Assembly (NCBI GenBank): GCA_003104995.1
Contig: PQAO01000026.1
Span: 124,001 to 188,000, forward strand
Reading direction: 5' to 3'
DNA from: Dehalococcoidia bacterium
GTDB taxonomy: Bacteria > Chloroflexota > Dehalococcoidia > Tepidiformales > Tepidiformaceae
DNA length: 64,000 nucleotides
Each line of letters begins with the position of its first letter. Within the stretch, counting starts at the first letter, position 1. The notes beneath the pieces were generated by a model. It ran no database searches. It saw only the letters and a list, made by a program, of their open reading frames with translations, and was not told the origin of the DNA. Shown one piece after another: positions 9,801 to 17,635 of this stretch. The translations under genes were made by a program, and so were the position numbers.

Positions 9801-11309
9801 ACGGCTGGAGAGCTGATTCGTCTCCCGGTCCCAGATGATGCGCGGCTTCAGATCGGCGAACTCGTCGGACGGATACTGGCCCGCAAGCATGCCCAGGACG
9901 CCTTCGAGCTGGTCCCGGCTGAGCGTGGCGAAGCTGTAGGTGCGGCGGACCATCGCCTCCAATTCGTGGACCGTCATGTCCTCGACGGCGCAGGCGGCCA
10001 CGACCTGCTGGGCGAGCACGTCCAGCGGGTTGCGGGGGACTTCGGTCTTCTCGATGAGCCCGGCGCGCATGCGGCCGGTGACCACCGCGCACTCGAGCAG
10101 GTCGCCCCGGTACTTGGGGAAGATGCGCCCGGTACTGGTCGCCCCCACCTGGTGGCCCGCTCGTCCCACGCGTTGGAGCCCGCGCGCGACGGACTTGGGG
10201 GACTCAACCTGGACGACAAGGTCGACCGCGCCCATGTCGACTCCCAGCTCCATCGAACTGGTGCAGACCAGGCCCGGCAAGAGGCCCGCCTTCAGGCGTT
10301 CCTCCACCTCCAGCCGCTGCTCGCGCGAGATGGATCCATGGTGCGCGCGCAGCAGCTCCTCGCCCGCAAGCTCGTTGATCCGCGCTGCCAGCCGCTCGGA
10401 TAGACGCCGGTTGTTCACGAAGATGAGCGTCGAACGGTGGGCCCGCACGAGGGCAAGCAGCTCCGGGTAGAGCGCGGGCCAGATGGAGCTCCGCTGCTCC
10501 GGGCCCGGCTCCGGCACGGCCCGGAGCAGCTCCCCAGGCCGGGTCATGTCCTCCACCGGTACCACAACCTTCAGATCCAGCTCACGGCGGGCGCCGGCGT
10601 CGGCGATACGCACCGGGCGGTCGCCCCCGAGGTATTTCGCCACTTCCTCCAGCGGCCGCTGGGTCGCCGAGAGGCCGATGCGCTGGAACGGCCTCCCGGC
10701 CAGCCGTTCGAGCCGTTCCAGCGAAAGCGCCAGGTGGGCGCCGCGCTTGCTCGCCGCCATCGTGTGGATCTCGTCCACGATCACGGTGTCCACCGTCGCC
10801 AGCACTTCGCGCGAGCGCGACGTGAGCATCAGGTAGAGCGACTCAGGCGTGGTGATGAGGATGTCCGGCGGATCCTTGCGGATGTCCTCGCGTTCGCGGG
10901 CAGAAGTGTCACCCGTTCGGGTCGCAACCGTTATGTCGGGCACGGGCAGGCCCTCGCGGGCGGCGGCGATGCGCAAGCCCGCGAGCGGGGCGCGCAGGTT
11001 GCGCTCGATGTCATACGAAAGCGCCTTGATTGGTGAGACGTACACCACCGACACGCCGGCGCGGATGGCCCGCCCCCGCTTGTCGACAGGTAGTGGAGAC
11101 CGCGCGGCAAGCCGGTCCAGGCACCAGAGAAAGGCGGCGAGCGTCTTGCCCGATCCGGTCGGCGCCAGGAGCAGCGTGTGCTCGCCTTTCGAGATGGCGT
11201 CCCAGCCAAGCTCCTGCGCCGGCGTTGGGGCGGCGAATGTGTCGCGGAACCACGCGCGCGCCGCCGCACTGAATCGATCGAGCGACGACGGGACCACCGT
11301 CGGTGTCAT
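6855..11309 (-). CDS. lhr: Lhr-type superfamily 2 ATP-dependent helicase
   Basis: The 1484-residue protein has motif I APTGSGKT (49-56), TTPESL (153-158), motif II DEIH (179-182), motif III SAT (214-216) and motif VI QRVGRAGH in the second RecA domain. The Lhr winged-helix core and the long C-terminal region of large Lhr proteins follow. Lhr translocates 3'-5' on single-stranded DNA and unwinds RNA:DNA hybrids in DNA repair (established for mycobacterial Lhr). It is translationally coupled to nei. ATG 11309 is preceded by CACAAT-6 nt, fitting a leaderless start, though AGGCGG could also act as a weak ribosome site. Confidence 0.93.
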   Translation of the reverse strand: MTPTVVPSSLDRFSAAARAWFRDTFAAPTPAQELGWDAISKGEHTLLLAPTGSGKTLAAFLWCLDRLAARSPLPVDKRGRAIRAGVSVVYVSPIKALSYDIERNLRAPLAGLRIAAAREGLPVPDITVATRTGDTSAREREDIRKDPPDILITTPESLYLMLTSRSREVLATVDTVIVDEIHTMAASKRGAHLALSLERLERLAGRPFQRIGLSATQRPLEEVAKYLGGDRPVRIADAGARRELDLKVVVPVEDMTRPGELLRAVPEPGPEQRSSIWPALYPELLALVRAHRSTLIFVNNRRLSERLAARINELAGEELLRAHHGSISREQRLEVEERLKAGLLPGLVCTSSMELGVDMGAVDLVVQVESPKSVARGLQRVGRAGHQVGATSTGRIFPKYRGDLLECAVVTGRMRAGLIEKTEVPRNPLDVLAQQVVAACAVEDMTVHELEAMVRRTYSFATLSRDQLEGVLGMLAGQYPSDEFADLKPRIIWDRETNQLSSRRDAKTIAVVNAGTIPDRGLYGVFLGVGGPRVGELDEEMVYESRPGETFLLGATTWRIEQITRDQVIVTPAPGEPGKMPFWKGDGVGRPLEFGRAIGAFTRELMALRDPEAAIRQLTEAHDLDDNGARNLMAYLEDEKEATGTVPTDRTIVVERFRDELGDWRVVILTPFGGRVHAPWAQAIEGELVERSGFDVQTIWSDDGIAIRFAGGDEPPGTEALFPSPEDVEERVVARIANTAMFAARFRENAGRALLLPRNRPGTRAPLWLQRQRSANLLAVASRYGSFPIILETYRECMRDVFDLPGLAEILASVRSREIGVTTVDTREASPFARSLLFDYVAAYMYEGDAPLAERRAQALTLDRNLLRDLLGEAELRELLDPAAVEEVELDLQCLVPNRKARHADQLHDLLRRLGDLDETELAARVAEPMLLREWLAELQDTRRACPVRIGGEERWIPMEDAGRYRDGLGVAAPLGVPEVFLRPTPDALEGLLSRYARTHGPFVARAPAARWAIPESLVRETLQELDAAGRLLHGDFRPGGTEREWCDPEVLRLLKQRSLARIRRDVEPVSGAAYARFLQRWHGVGSVHHGPDRLRDVLLQIEGLPVPASVLERDVLPARVSGYEPALLDQLGAGGEVAWYGAGRLGKDDGRVVLVRREMLEHFAPRAEPETPTHAHEAILAALKTRGALFFTDLVAAAGAPVPAVLDALWDLVWQGAVTNDTFAPLRALSWPRRGSGPAPRGRVGRLPPESVGRWSLVRLADTAASASAQTARLHAVAQALLERHGIVTREGVNAEDLPGGFSSVYPVLKAMEDAGRVRRGYFVEGLGAAQFGYPGAIERLRAERDTPDGPAATILAACDPAQPYGAAIPWPRRDDDDRRSLARAASAQIVLVDGVPVLYVERSGRGIVTLPAAEQDGLLELAMPALLGYAARHGAKGLAIERIDGAPAIESPLAAHLRAAGFASGYRGLTYRPARLQGPGRA

Positions 11310-11315
11310 CCGCCT

Positions 11316-11321
11316 ATTGTG
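11316..11321 (-). promoter_or_regulatory. candidate -10 box of lhr
   Basis: Reading the minus strand, CACAAT is followed by AGGCGG and the lhr ATG. The 6-nt spacing matches the leaderless pattern seen elsewhere, with C replacing the first T of the hexamer. Confidence 0.35.
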
Positions 11322-11354
11322 CCAGAACTGGCAGGCAGTAGCACAAGTGTTCGC

Positions 11355-11807
11355 CTACGCCTTGGGTGTCACGTCCTTCGGCGCTCGCCGGTTCGCCGGT
11401 TTCCTGGCCACACGGGGAGCGGCCGGCGGCGGCGTCACAAACCCAAGATGGCGGCGGCCTTCGTCTTCTTCCGGATGGATCTCCACGCGATAGATCGTCT
11501 GGTAGGGGACGAAGACCTGCCTGGGGTGCGTGTGCTCGGGGCTCGCCGTTTGCAGGGCAACCCACGTATCAGCGAGTCCGCTGATGCCCTTCACATAGTG
11601 GGTCATGCCATCGACGGTGCTCACTTCGACCACCGGGACCTGGCACTTCACCTGCTGGCAGAAGCCGGCTATCGACGGCGGCAGGATGTTCTCGAAGAAA
11701 TTACGGTCGAAGGGGAGGCCTGAACCGATGGTCGCGGCCGGGTGTGGTAAGGGCGTCCCGGCGACAACACCGGGCGGAAGGTAGATGACGCGGGAAGGCT
11801 GAGTCAT
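11355..11807 (-). CDS. hypothetical protein with Pro/Ala-rich tail
   Basis: I do not recognise this 150-residue protein. It has a compact central region with VPVVEVSTVDGMTHYVKG, TWVALQTASPEHTH and FVPYQTIYRVEI, which could form a small beta fold. The C-terminus is rich in Pro, Ala and Lys (PPPAAPRVARKPANRRAP) and looks disordered. ATG 11807 has no Shine-Dalgarno; the preceding bases are CCTCCCC, the reverse of one, and TACCCT sits 7 nt upstream. It follows lhr's upstream region and diverges from the Fe-S protein gene. Confidence 0.6.
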   Translation of the reverse strand: MTQPSRVIYLPPGVVAGTPLPHPAATIGSGLPFDRNFFENILPPSIAGFCQQVKCQVPVVEVSTVDGMTHYVKGISGLADTWVALQTASPEHTHPRQVFVPYQTIYRVEIHPEEDEGRRHLGFVTPPPAAPRVARKPANRRAPKDVTPKA

Positions 11808-11814
11808 GGGGAGG

Positions 11815-11820
11815 AGGGTA
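11815..11820 (-). promoter_or_regulatory. -10 box of a leaderless promoter
   Basis: On the minus strand TACCCT is followed by 7 nt (CCTCCCC) and the ATG of the 150-residue hypothetical gene. A ribosome-binding site is impossible in this pyrimidine spacer. Confidence 0.4.
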
Positions 11821-11963
11821 AAGCTGTGTCAGGCGACCGACAACTGGTGAGAACCCCGGCATGGACGACCGCCCGCCGCATCGCTATGCTTTCTATAGTG
11901 ATTGCTGCCGCTCACGGTTGCGTCACGGAGTTCGCAACCAATACCGCCGTGGAGGCCACACAC

Positions 11964-12350
11964 ATGACGATCGATTCCGAAGCGCCCGCAACCCTGGTCA
12001 ACATCACCGATCGGGCTGCCGAGAAGGCCAGGGCCCTCCTCGAAGCCCGTGAGCTGCCGGAAGGCGCGCTCCGCGTCTTCGTCGCCGGTGGGGGCTGCTC
12101 GGGTTACCAATACGGGATGGCGCTCGCACGCGCGTCCGAAGGCGACGACATCGTCATCGAGAAGTCGGGCGTCCGCATCCTCGTCGACCCGGAGAGCGCC
12201 CAGTACCTCCAGGGTGCGGAAATCGACTATGTCGACGACATCATGAAGAGCGGGTTCAGCATCTTTAACCCGAACGCCGTGAAGTCGTGCGCCTGTGGCT
12301 CGAGCTTCCAGACCGGCGACGAGAGCGGCCAGCCGCGCGCCTGCTGCTAG
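11964..12350 (+). CDS. A-type iron-sulfur cluster carrier (ErpA/IscA/HesB family)
   Basis: This 128-residue protein has the three conserved ligand cysteines of the family: Cys45 in GGGCSGYQYG, and Cys109 and Cys111 in SCACGSSF. It delivers Fe-S clusters to apoproteins in the cytoplasm. It extends past the usual C-terminus by about 15 residues and ends in Cys-Cys, unusual for the family. ATG 11964 is chosen because GGAGG lies 8 nt upstream; the frame extends further but without homology. A strong terminator follows at 12383. Confidence 0.9.
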   Translation: MTIDSEAPATLVNITDRAAEKARALLEARELPEGALRVFVAGGGCSGYQYGMALARASEGDDIVIEKSGVRILVDPESAQYLQGAEIDYVDDIMKSGFSIFNPNAVKSCACGSSFQTGDESGQPRACC

Positions 12351-12382
12351 GACTCGCCTCCGGGCATCTGCGCATCAACACA

Positions 12383-12409
12383 AAGGGGTGGTCGTGACGA
12401 CCACCCCTT
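12383..12409. terminator. strong intrinsic terminator hairpin
   Basis: AAGGGGTGGTCG and CGACCACCCCTT form a perfect 12-bp stem around the 3-nt loop TGA, followed by CTTTC on the plus strand. It sits between the convergent ErpA-type gene and the duplicated-domain gene and could serve both. Confidence 0.8.
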
Positions 12410-12433
12410 CTTTCGTGTCTCGAATGCCCGCGC

Positions 12434-13087
12434 CTACATCAGGTTGCGCATCAGTTGCGTCTCGCTCGTCAGGAAGACCATCGAGGCGCGCGTCGCCGCC
12501 CGAAGACGCGCAAACTCCGCGTCGGTCACAGCCATCTCGTCGAACTTCTCCAGGGCGGTTAGCGAATCGAACTCCGCTGCGATGGAGACCCCGTTCGTGT
12601 GCCCCGTCATGGACGACCAAACGCTGGTGTGCGCGTCGATTCCGCGCTGCTTCTGGTAGTCGAGCGCCTGCGAGACCGCGAGCACGAAATCGCGATGGTG
12701 GCCCGCCTGGACTTCGCCGGTGAGGACGCGCATGTATTTGCGCGGTGCCGTCGCATCCTCGGAGGTCATCAGCCCTTCGGAGTGGTAGGCCAGCCGATGA
12801 ATGGAGACCTTGGAATCCTCAAAGACCATGTGCGTGCGCACCGTGCGGCGGACTATCGCGAAAAGCGAATCCACCGTGGCCATATCGGTCCACTTCTCCA
12901 GGACATCGAGCGCGTTGAAGTCGGCGGCAATGACGACGGCGTTGTTTTTTCCCGTCATTGCCCCCCAGATTGCCGTCCGCGCGCGGATACCGCGTTCCAG
13001 CTGGAAGTCATTGGCTTCGCGCATTGCGGCCAGGAAGTCCCTGGTCTGTCCCTGGCCAACCACGCCAGCGAGAATTCGACGGTACAT
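12434..13087 (-). CDS. tandem-duplicated alpha/beta-barrel-like protein, function unknown
   Basis: The 217-residue protein is two copies of one domain of about 100 residues (1-101 and 117-217). By hand they align without gaps with about 44 identities over 98 positions, for example TAIWGAMTG with TSVWSSMTG and NALDVLEKW with DSLTALEKF. The pattern suggests a dimeric alpha/beta-barrel fold in which one chain makes its own pseudo-dimer. I cannot assign a reaction. ATG 13087 is preceded by GGGAG, and a TAGACT -10 candidate lies about 45 nt upstream. It is convergent with the Fe-S carrier gene. Confidence 0.75.
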   Translation of the reverse strand: MYRRILAGVVGQGQTRDFLAAMREANDFQLERGIRARTAIWGAMTGKNNAVVIAADFNALDVLEKWTDMATVDSLFAIVRRTVRTHMVFEDSKVSIHRLAYHSEGLMTSEDATAPRKYMRVLTGEVQAGHHRDFVLAVSQALDYQKQRGIDAHTSVWSSMTGHTNGVSIAAEFDSLTALEKFDEMAVTDAEFARLRAATRASMVFLTSETQLMRNLM

Positions 13088-13505
13088 CGGCAGCTCCCGC
13101 GTCGCCGGGTTCAACGGCCCCGGGCGCGGCGCTAGTCTACCAGAAGCAGCGTCTCCGTCCCCGGACAGCCGCGACGGGGACGCGGTGCGTGCCAAGGATT
13201 CGCTGATCAATGGGTGAGGGCAGAGCTAGACCACGGCCATGAAGGACGCGCAGCCGAGCTCACCGATGTCGAGTACGGGATGTGCCGCTCAACGCAGCGG
13301 GAGACATCCCTGACGATGATGGACGAGGCCATCCCCCCGCGATACCAGCCGTTGGACCATTGCCACTGCAAGCATCAACGTGCGAGTATTTGCGCGGTCG
13401 CGCGACTCGACAAATACGCGACAGACATGGACTGAGACACCCACGGCGTTGCTATAGTCGGGCGGGGCCCACGGCGGGGGACCGGCAGAGATCGAGGAGT
13501 GGAGG
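13088..13505. promoter_or_regulatory. 418-bp divergent intergenic region upstream of the histidine kinase
   Basis: No convincing gene is seen; a 73-codon GTG frame at 13214 lacks homology and a ribosome site. The inverted repeat GTATTTG (13386-13392) / CAAATAC (13411-13417) is AT-rich and could be an operator. TATAGT at 13453-13458, preceded by TG one base upstream (extended -10), fits a promoter for the kinase. TAGACT on the minus strand near 13131-13136 fits the duplicated-domain gene. Confidence 0.45.
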
Positions 13506-14780
13506 ATGCGTTCGAAGGAAGCGGCGACCGGTAGGTCGGCGGCAGAGTCTGAGCCCGGCGAGCACTGGATCCGTCCCGGCTCCATCGTACTTGGCTACCT
13601 GGTAGTGGCCTCGGCATGGATCCTGCTGAGCGGCAAACTCCTCGACCTGGCAACAGGCCATGAACACGAACGGTTCGCATTCCTCGAAGTGGCGAAAGGC
13701 CTGGGATTCGTTGCCGTGACGGGCCTTGTGCTGCTGCTTCTCCTCCGGCGCTACACGGACCGGCTGAACCAGGCCCACGAAAAAGCGCGAAGGATGGCCC
13801 GCTTCGCCGAGCTGAGCCCAAACCCGGTCGTCGAGCTTGGGGCGGATGGACGGGTTCATTCCGCGAACGCCGCCGCCCGCGAAGCAGCGGCGGCCCTTGG
13901 GCTGAAGGTCGATGAGCTGCTCCCGTCCGATGCGCCGGAGCTGGTGCGCCGGTGCGCGGAGTCCGGCGAGCACCTGAGTGGTGTGCTCCATTCGGTGGCG
14001 GGCCGGAGTTGGCGCTGGGCGTTCTTCCCGGCCGAACCGCCGGCCGGCGCGTACGGCTACGGTTACGACCGCAGCGACGAGGCACGCCTCGAGCTCCAGG
14101 TGGAGCATGCCGGGCGGATGGAGTCGGTGGGGCGGCTTGCCTCGGGCGTGGCCCACGACCTGAATAACATCCTCATGGCCATCGGCGGATACCGTGCGCT
14201 GATCGGCTTACAGCTTCCGGAGAGCGACCCATCGCAGGAAGACCTTCGTGGCATCCAGGAGCAACTCGGCCATGCCGAGGAACTCGTGAGAAAGCTCCTG
14301 CTGGTCGCGAGGATGAGGACGACGGGCGAGAACGTCGTGCGGGTCGATCTCGCGGAGCACATGCCGGACATCGCGACGACAGTCCGGCACGTCCTTCCGT
14401 ACTACATCCAGATGGACATCGACCTCGCGCCAGCACCGTTACGGGTGGATCTGGACATTCGCGACCTGGAGCAGGCCGTCCTGAACCTGGCGTCGAACGC
14501 AGTCGACGCCATGGCCGGCGAAGGTGTCCTGCGGATAGCCGTGCATCCAACAAGTGGCGAGCGAATTCGCATCCAGGTTACCGACAATGGGCACGGCATT
14601 CCGCCCGAGATCCTTCCGCGCATCTTCGACCCTTTCTTCACCACCAAGGAGGAAGGGAAGGGCACGGGTCTCGGACTTGCTTCTGTCTATGCGTTCGCGA
14701 CCCGCAGCGGCGGCACGGTGGAGGTGGAAAGCCACCCCGGAACGGGCACCTCGTTCACGATCCTGTTGCCCGGGGCCTGA
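13506..14780 (+). CDS. membrane sensor histidine kinase with PAS domain
   Basis: The 424-residue kinase has two membrane helices (about 26-43 and 63-82) flanking a short outside loop, then a PAS-like region (about 97-190). The phospho-acceptor His217 is in GVAHDLNN, followed by N-box [12 protein letters not shown]1 DNGHGIP, F-box [12 protein letters not shown] and G2 [10 protein letters not shown]. The VAHDLNN H-box resembles NtrB-type kinases. No receiver is fused or immediately adjacent; likely partners are the response regulators at 16.7-23.3 kb. ATG 13506 follows GAGGAGTGGAGG. The stop lies 2 nt from that of the convergent GGDEF gene. Confidence 0.92.
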   Translation: MRSKEAATGRSAAESEPGEHWIRPGSIVLGYLVVASAWILLSGKLLDLATGHEHERFAFLEVAKGLGFVAVTGLVLLLLLRRYTDRLNQAHEKARRMARFAELSPNPVVELGADGRVHSANAAAREAAAALGLKVDELLPSDAPELVRRCAESGEHLSGVLHSVAGRSWRWAFFPAEPPAGAYGYGYDRSDEARLELQVEHAGRMESVGRLASGVAHDLNNILMAIGGYRALIGLQLPESDPSQEDLRGIQEQLGHAEELVRKLLLVARMRTTGENVVRVDLAEHMPDIATTVRHVLPYYIQMDIDLAPAPLRVDLDIRDLEQAVLNLASNAVDAMAGEGVLRIAVHPTSGERIRIQVTDNGHGIPPEILPRIFDPFFTTKEEGKGTGLGLASVYAFATRSGGTVEVESHPGTGTSFTILLPGA

Positions 14781-14782
14781 GC

Positions 14783-16456
14783 TCAGCCCGCCGCCGCCTC
14801 GACGGCCAGTTCCGCACCGGGCTGGCCCAGGTAGTAGCCCTGTCCCTCGTCACAACCGATGCTACGCAGCGCCTCGACATCCTCCGGCGACTCGACACCT
14901 TCGCCGATGACCCGGATTCCGGCGGAGTGAGCCAGGGTGATGACCCCCCTGAGCAGTTGGCGGTAGTGACGAGAGCGTAGTTTCTCGCGGACGACGCTTC
15001 GATTGAGCTTCAGTGCCGTGACCGGGAAGTCCGCGAGATGGCCAAGCTGGGCGACGCCAGAGGCGAAGTCATCCACAACCACTCCGGCACCGAGCCGGCG
15101 AATCGCGCCGAGCGCATCTCCGGCGCCCCGCTCCTCGATCCGGCGCGAACCGGAGATTTCGATGTCCAGCAGATCGGCGTTCATGCCCTCAGCCAGGAGG
15201 AGCCGGCCGAGCCGGGCGGGAAAGAGTGGATCGTGGAGCTGGTCCGCTGCGACGTGAACCGCCAGCCGGACCCCGGACCCACCGTAGTTCTTGACGTGCC
15301 AGCGAATGGCCTCCCGCAGCACCCATTCACCGACGACTACCGTCTGTCCGGTCTGTTCGGCAAATGGCAGAAACTCTTCCTGCGAGACTGTCCCGTGTCT
15401 CGGGTGGCGCCAGCACCCCATTGCCTGGACGGACACGATGCGCCCGGTGGTGAGGGCACGAACCGGCTGATGGGCCAGCGACATCTGCCCCCTGGGTACC
15501 GCCATTTCCAGGTCTTGCCGGAGTGCGAGTTCTCGCATCGCCGCCCGCCCCAGTGCGGGGCTGTACGCCGCGACTCCCGAGCGCGCGAGCTTTGCCGACC
15601 CGAGCGCGAGGTCCGCGGAGCGAAGGAGCGTGCTCGAATCCCGGCCATCCCGGGGCGCCAATGCGACGCCAACACTGACGGAAAGGGGATGGCCAAGAAA
15701 CTCGATACCCCGCGAGCTGACGTCCTCGCGGATGCGCCACGCGCAGTCTTCGGCCTGGCCGGCATCGGAGCCCGCGTCTCCGATCATCAACAGCACGAAC
15801 TCGTCGCCGCCAAGCCGAAAAGCCGCGGGACCCCCCACCGCCTCGCGCAACACGTCCCCCATCTTCCGAAGCGCCAGGTCGCCCTGCGCGTGGCCGAAAC
15901 GGTCGTTGATCCCTTTGAAGTCGTCCATATCCATGAGCAGCAGGGCGATCGGTTCGCGGCGACGCCATGATTCATCCAGCCGCTCCAACAGGGCCCGGCG
16001 GTTGCCAAGACCCGTGAGCGGGTCGGTGAATGCCAGGTACTCCAGCTCCCGTGCGTGCTCCACCTCCGCGCTCACGTCTTCCTGGAACGCCACATAGTGG
16101 GTCGGATTAGGATTGCCCACCGGGAGAGGCGTCACTGTCTGAGCCACCACGCAGAGGTCCCCGTTCCGGGCCCGATTTACCATCCGGGCGCTGAAACTGC
16201 GCCCGGCGCGGATCTCGCTCCAGAGCCCGGCGTAGTAGTGCTTGTCGTGCAAACCCGACTGGAGGATCCGCGGGTTTTGGCCGATGGCTTCCTCCGGCGA
16301 CCAACCGGTGACGCGGCCAAAGGCCGCGTTGACCCAGATAATGGCGCCGGAGGCATCGGTGACGAAGACGACACTGCCGGCGGCCTCGAGAGCCGCCTGG
16401 GCCAGCGCCCGCGGTAGTTTCGCCGGGGAACCACCCGTTTCTGATGCAGGATTCAC
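14783..16456 (-). CDS. PAS-GGDEF-EAL protein; probable diguanylate cyclase with inactive EAL domain
   Basis: This 557-residue soluble protein has a PAS domain (about 18-135), a GGDEF domain with intact GGDEF (216-220) and an EAL-like domain (about 315-555). The cyclase half looks active, making c-di-GMP from GTP; no RxxD inhibitory site precedes the motif. In the EAL half the signature Glu is Gln344 (VQAMGCW), the usual metal Asn is replaced (VHVAADQ), the second Glu of ExTE is missing (EISG) and KID is KLN, while DDF (462-464) remains. Phosphodiesterase activity is therefore unlikely. Start is GTG 16456 behind AAAGAGG. Confidence 0.9.
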   Translation of the reverse strand: MNPASETGGSPAKLPRALAQAALEAAGSVVFVTDASGAIIWVNAAFGRVTGWSPEEAIGQNPRILQSGLHDKHYYAGLWSEIRAGRSFSARMVNRARNGDLCVVAQTVTPLPVGNPNPTHYVAFQEDVSAEVEHARELEYLAFTDPLTGLGNRRALLERLDESWRRREPIALLLMDMDDFKGINDRFGHAQGDLALRKMGDVLREAVGGPAAFRLGGDEFVLLMIGDAGSDAGQAEDCAWRIREDVSSRGIEFLGHPLSVSVGVALAPRDGRDSSTLLRSADLALGSAKLARSGVAAYSPALGRAAMRELALRQDLEMAVPRGQMSLAHQPVRALTTGRIVSVQAMGCWRHPRHGTVSQEEFLPFAEQTGQTVVVGEWVLREAIRWHVKNYGGSGVRLAVHVAADQLHDPLFPARLGRLLLAEGMNADLLDIEISGSRRIEERGAGDALGAIRRLGAGVVVDDFASGVAQLGHLADFPVTALKLNRSVVREKLRSRHYRQLLRGVITLAHSAGIRVIGEGVESPEDVEALRSIGCDEGQGYYLGQPGAELAVEAAAG

Positions 16457-16746
16457 TGTGGCCTCTTTCCAGGTTCAACCCGTCCCAGTGCTGGCTGACC
16501 ATCGACGGACGGAAGGGCCGGGCCGTTGCCCGCCGAACTCAGTCACTCCAATCCTCTGGACCTGTGGTCGGCAGCCACGGACAGGACTTCAGTGCCTCCG
16601 CCATGGGATTACACGCGAGATCCGAGGGTTTTTCCCCACAGTCAACGGTGCCTTTCCTCCGTGGCAGTCGGGGCAGCCCCTACCGACTCCAAGAGTGACG
16701 ACACGGTGAACCGCAACTGGTTCGAAACTTTCGTCCGAGGGATTTG

Positions 16747-17583
16747 ATGACTACTTCGACTGCAATGCGAGTTATCCACGGGACCAACCGTCTCACCGGC
16801 CTGGCCGCCTACCGGCGGGAGTTTGTGGCGCCAGCCGCCGGAGTGCGGTGCGTGGCCGTGGTTCTTTCGAGTCCCCCGGACCGTTCCGCAAGTCTGCTGC
16901 CCGTGCTGGCCGGACTGGGCGTGACGGCCATCGACCGGTTCTTCGACGGCGAGGCGCACCGCATCGTAGCCGCGCTCCGTCCCGAGTTGGCCATCCTGGT
17001 CTGTGACCCGACGCAGCCGGACGGCGTTGAAATGATTCGCGCGATCGCATCGAGCGGTGCCGGCCGCCTCCTGGTGGTCGATACCGGGGGATCGGTCGCG
17101 GGGACGATTGCCGCCCTGGAGCTCGGCGCCGACGCCACGCTCAGCGGTGGCGATGACGCTGCCATTGTGCGCGCGACGCTGACCTCCCTGCTGCGGCGAG
17201 TGCACTCGCTTCACCAGCCCACCCCTCCGCCCACCGAACCACAGCAGCAGCGTGTTGGCGCGCTGACCATTGATCAAGACACCTGCGAGGCCCGTCACGA
17301 CGGCGAACTCGTGCCGCTCACCCGCACTGAGTTCCAGATCCTTGGATATCTCGCGGCCCGGGCCGGGAAGGTGCAGAGTCCCGGCAAGATCATGTCGGCG
17401 ATCCACGAATACACCTACACCGACGTGGAGGCTCAGCAAGCGGTCAAGGTGTACATCCGCCGGATCCGCCGAAAGCTTGCCGACTGCTCCAGCGAGTCGG
17501 TCGAAATCGTTAACTCGCGTTCGTTCGGGTACCGGCTCCAGGCCACGTCAGCTACGGAGCTCATCGAGGAGCCCGCCGCCTGA
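16747..17583 (+). CDS. OmpR/PhoB-type winged-helix regulator with pseudo-receiver
   Basis: The 278-residue protein has an N-terminal receiver-like domain (about 35-155). It retains an Asp in DPTQPDG but lacks the acidic pair after strand 1 and the conserved Lys (LSGGDD in its place), so phosphorylation is doubtful. A Pro/Gln linker leads to a C-terminal winged helix (about 175-270) with LTRTEFQILGYLAARAG and VKVYIRRIRRKL. It binds DNA; targets are unknown. The TadZ-like gene follows after 52 nt and has a similar pseudo-receiver, suggesting a joint output. The 290 bp upstream, shared with the divergent GGDEF gene, hold no gene; I see no c-di-GMP riboswitch there. Confidence 0.85.
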   Translation: MTTSTAMRVIHGTNRLTGLAAYRREFVAPAAGVRCVAVVLSSPPDRSASLLPVLAGLGVTAIDRFFDGEAHRIVAALRPELAILVCDPTQPDGVEMIRAIASSGAGRLLVVDTGGSVAGTIAALELGADATLSGGDDAAIVRATLTSLLRRVHSLHQPTPPPTEPQQQRVGALTIDQDTCEARHDGELVPLTRTEFQILGYLAARAGKVQSPGKIMSAIHEYTYTDVEAQQAVKVYIRRIRRKLADCSSESVEIVNSRSFGYRLQATSATELIEEPAA

Positions 17584-17635
17584 CCCGCGTGCCTCCTGCC
17601 GAACACCAGGCCCCACACCTGAGAGGAGTGCTCGC

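Noticed and set aside
13214-13435. 73-codon frame upstream of the histidine kinase
   Set aside because: It has a GTG start without ribosome site or homology and overlaps the inverted repeat and promoter elements.
16457-16746. c-di-GMP riboswitch in the leader of the GGDEF gene or the winged-helix gene
   Set aside because: No GEMM-I or GEMM-II core could be found on either strand.
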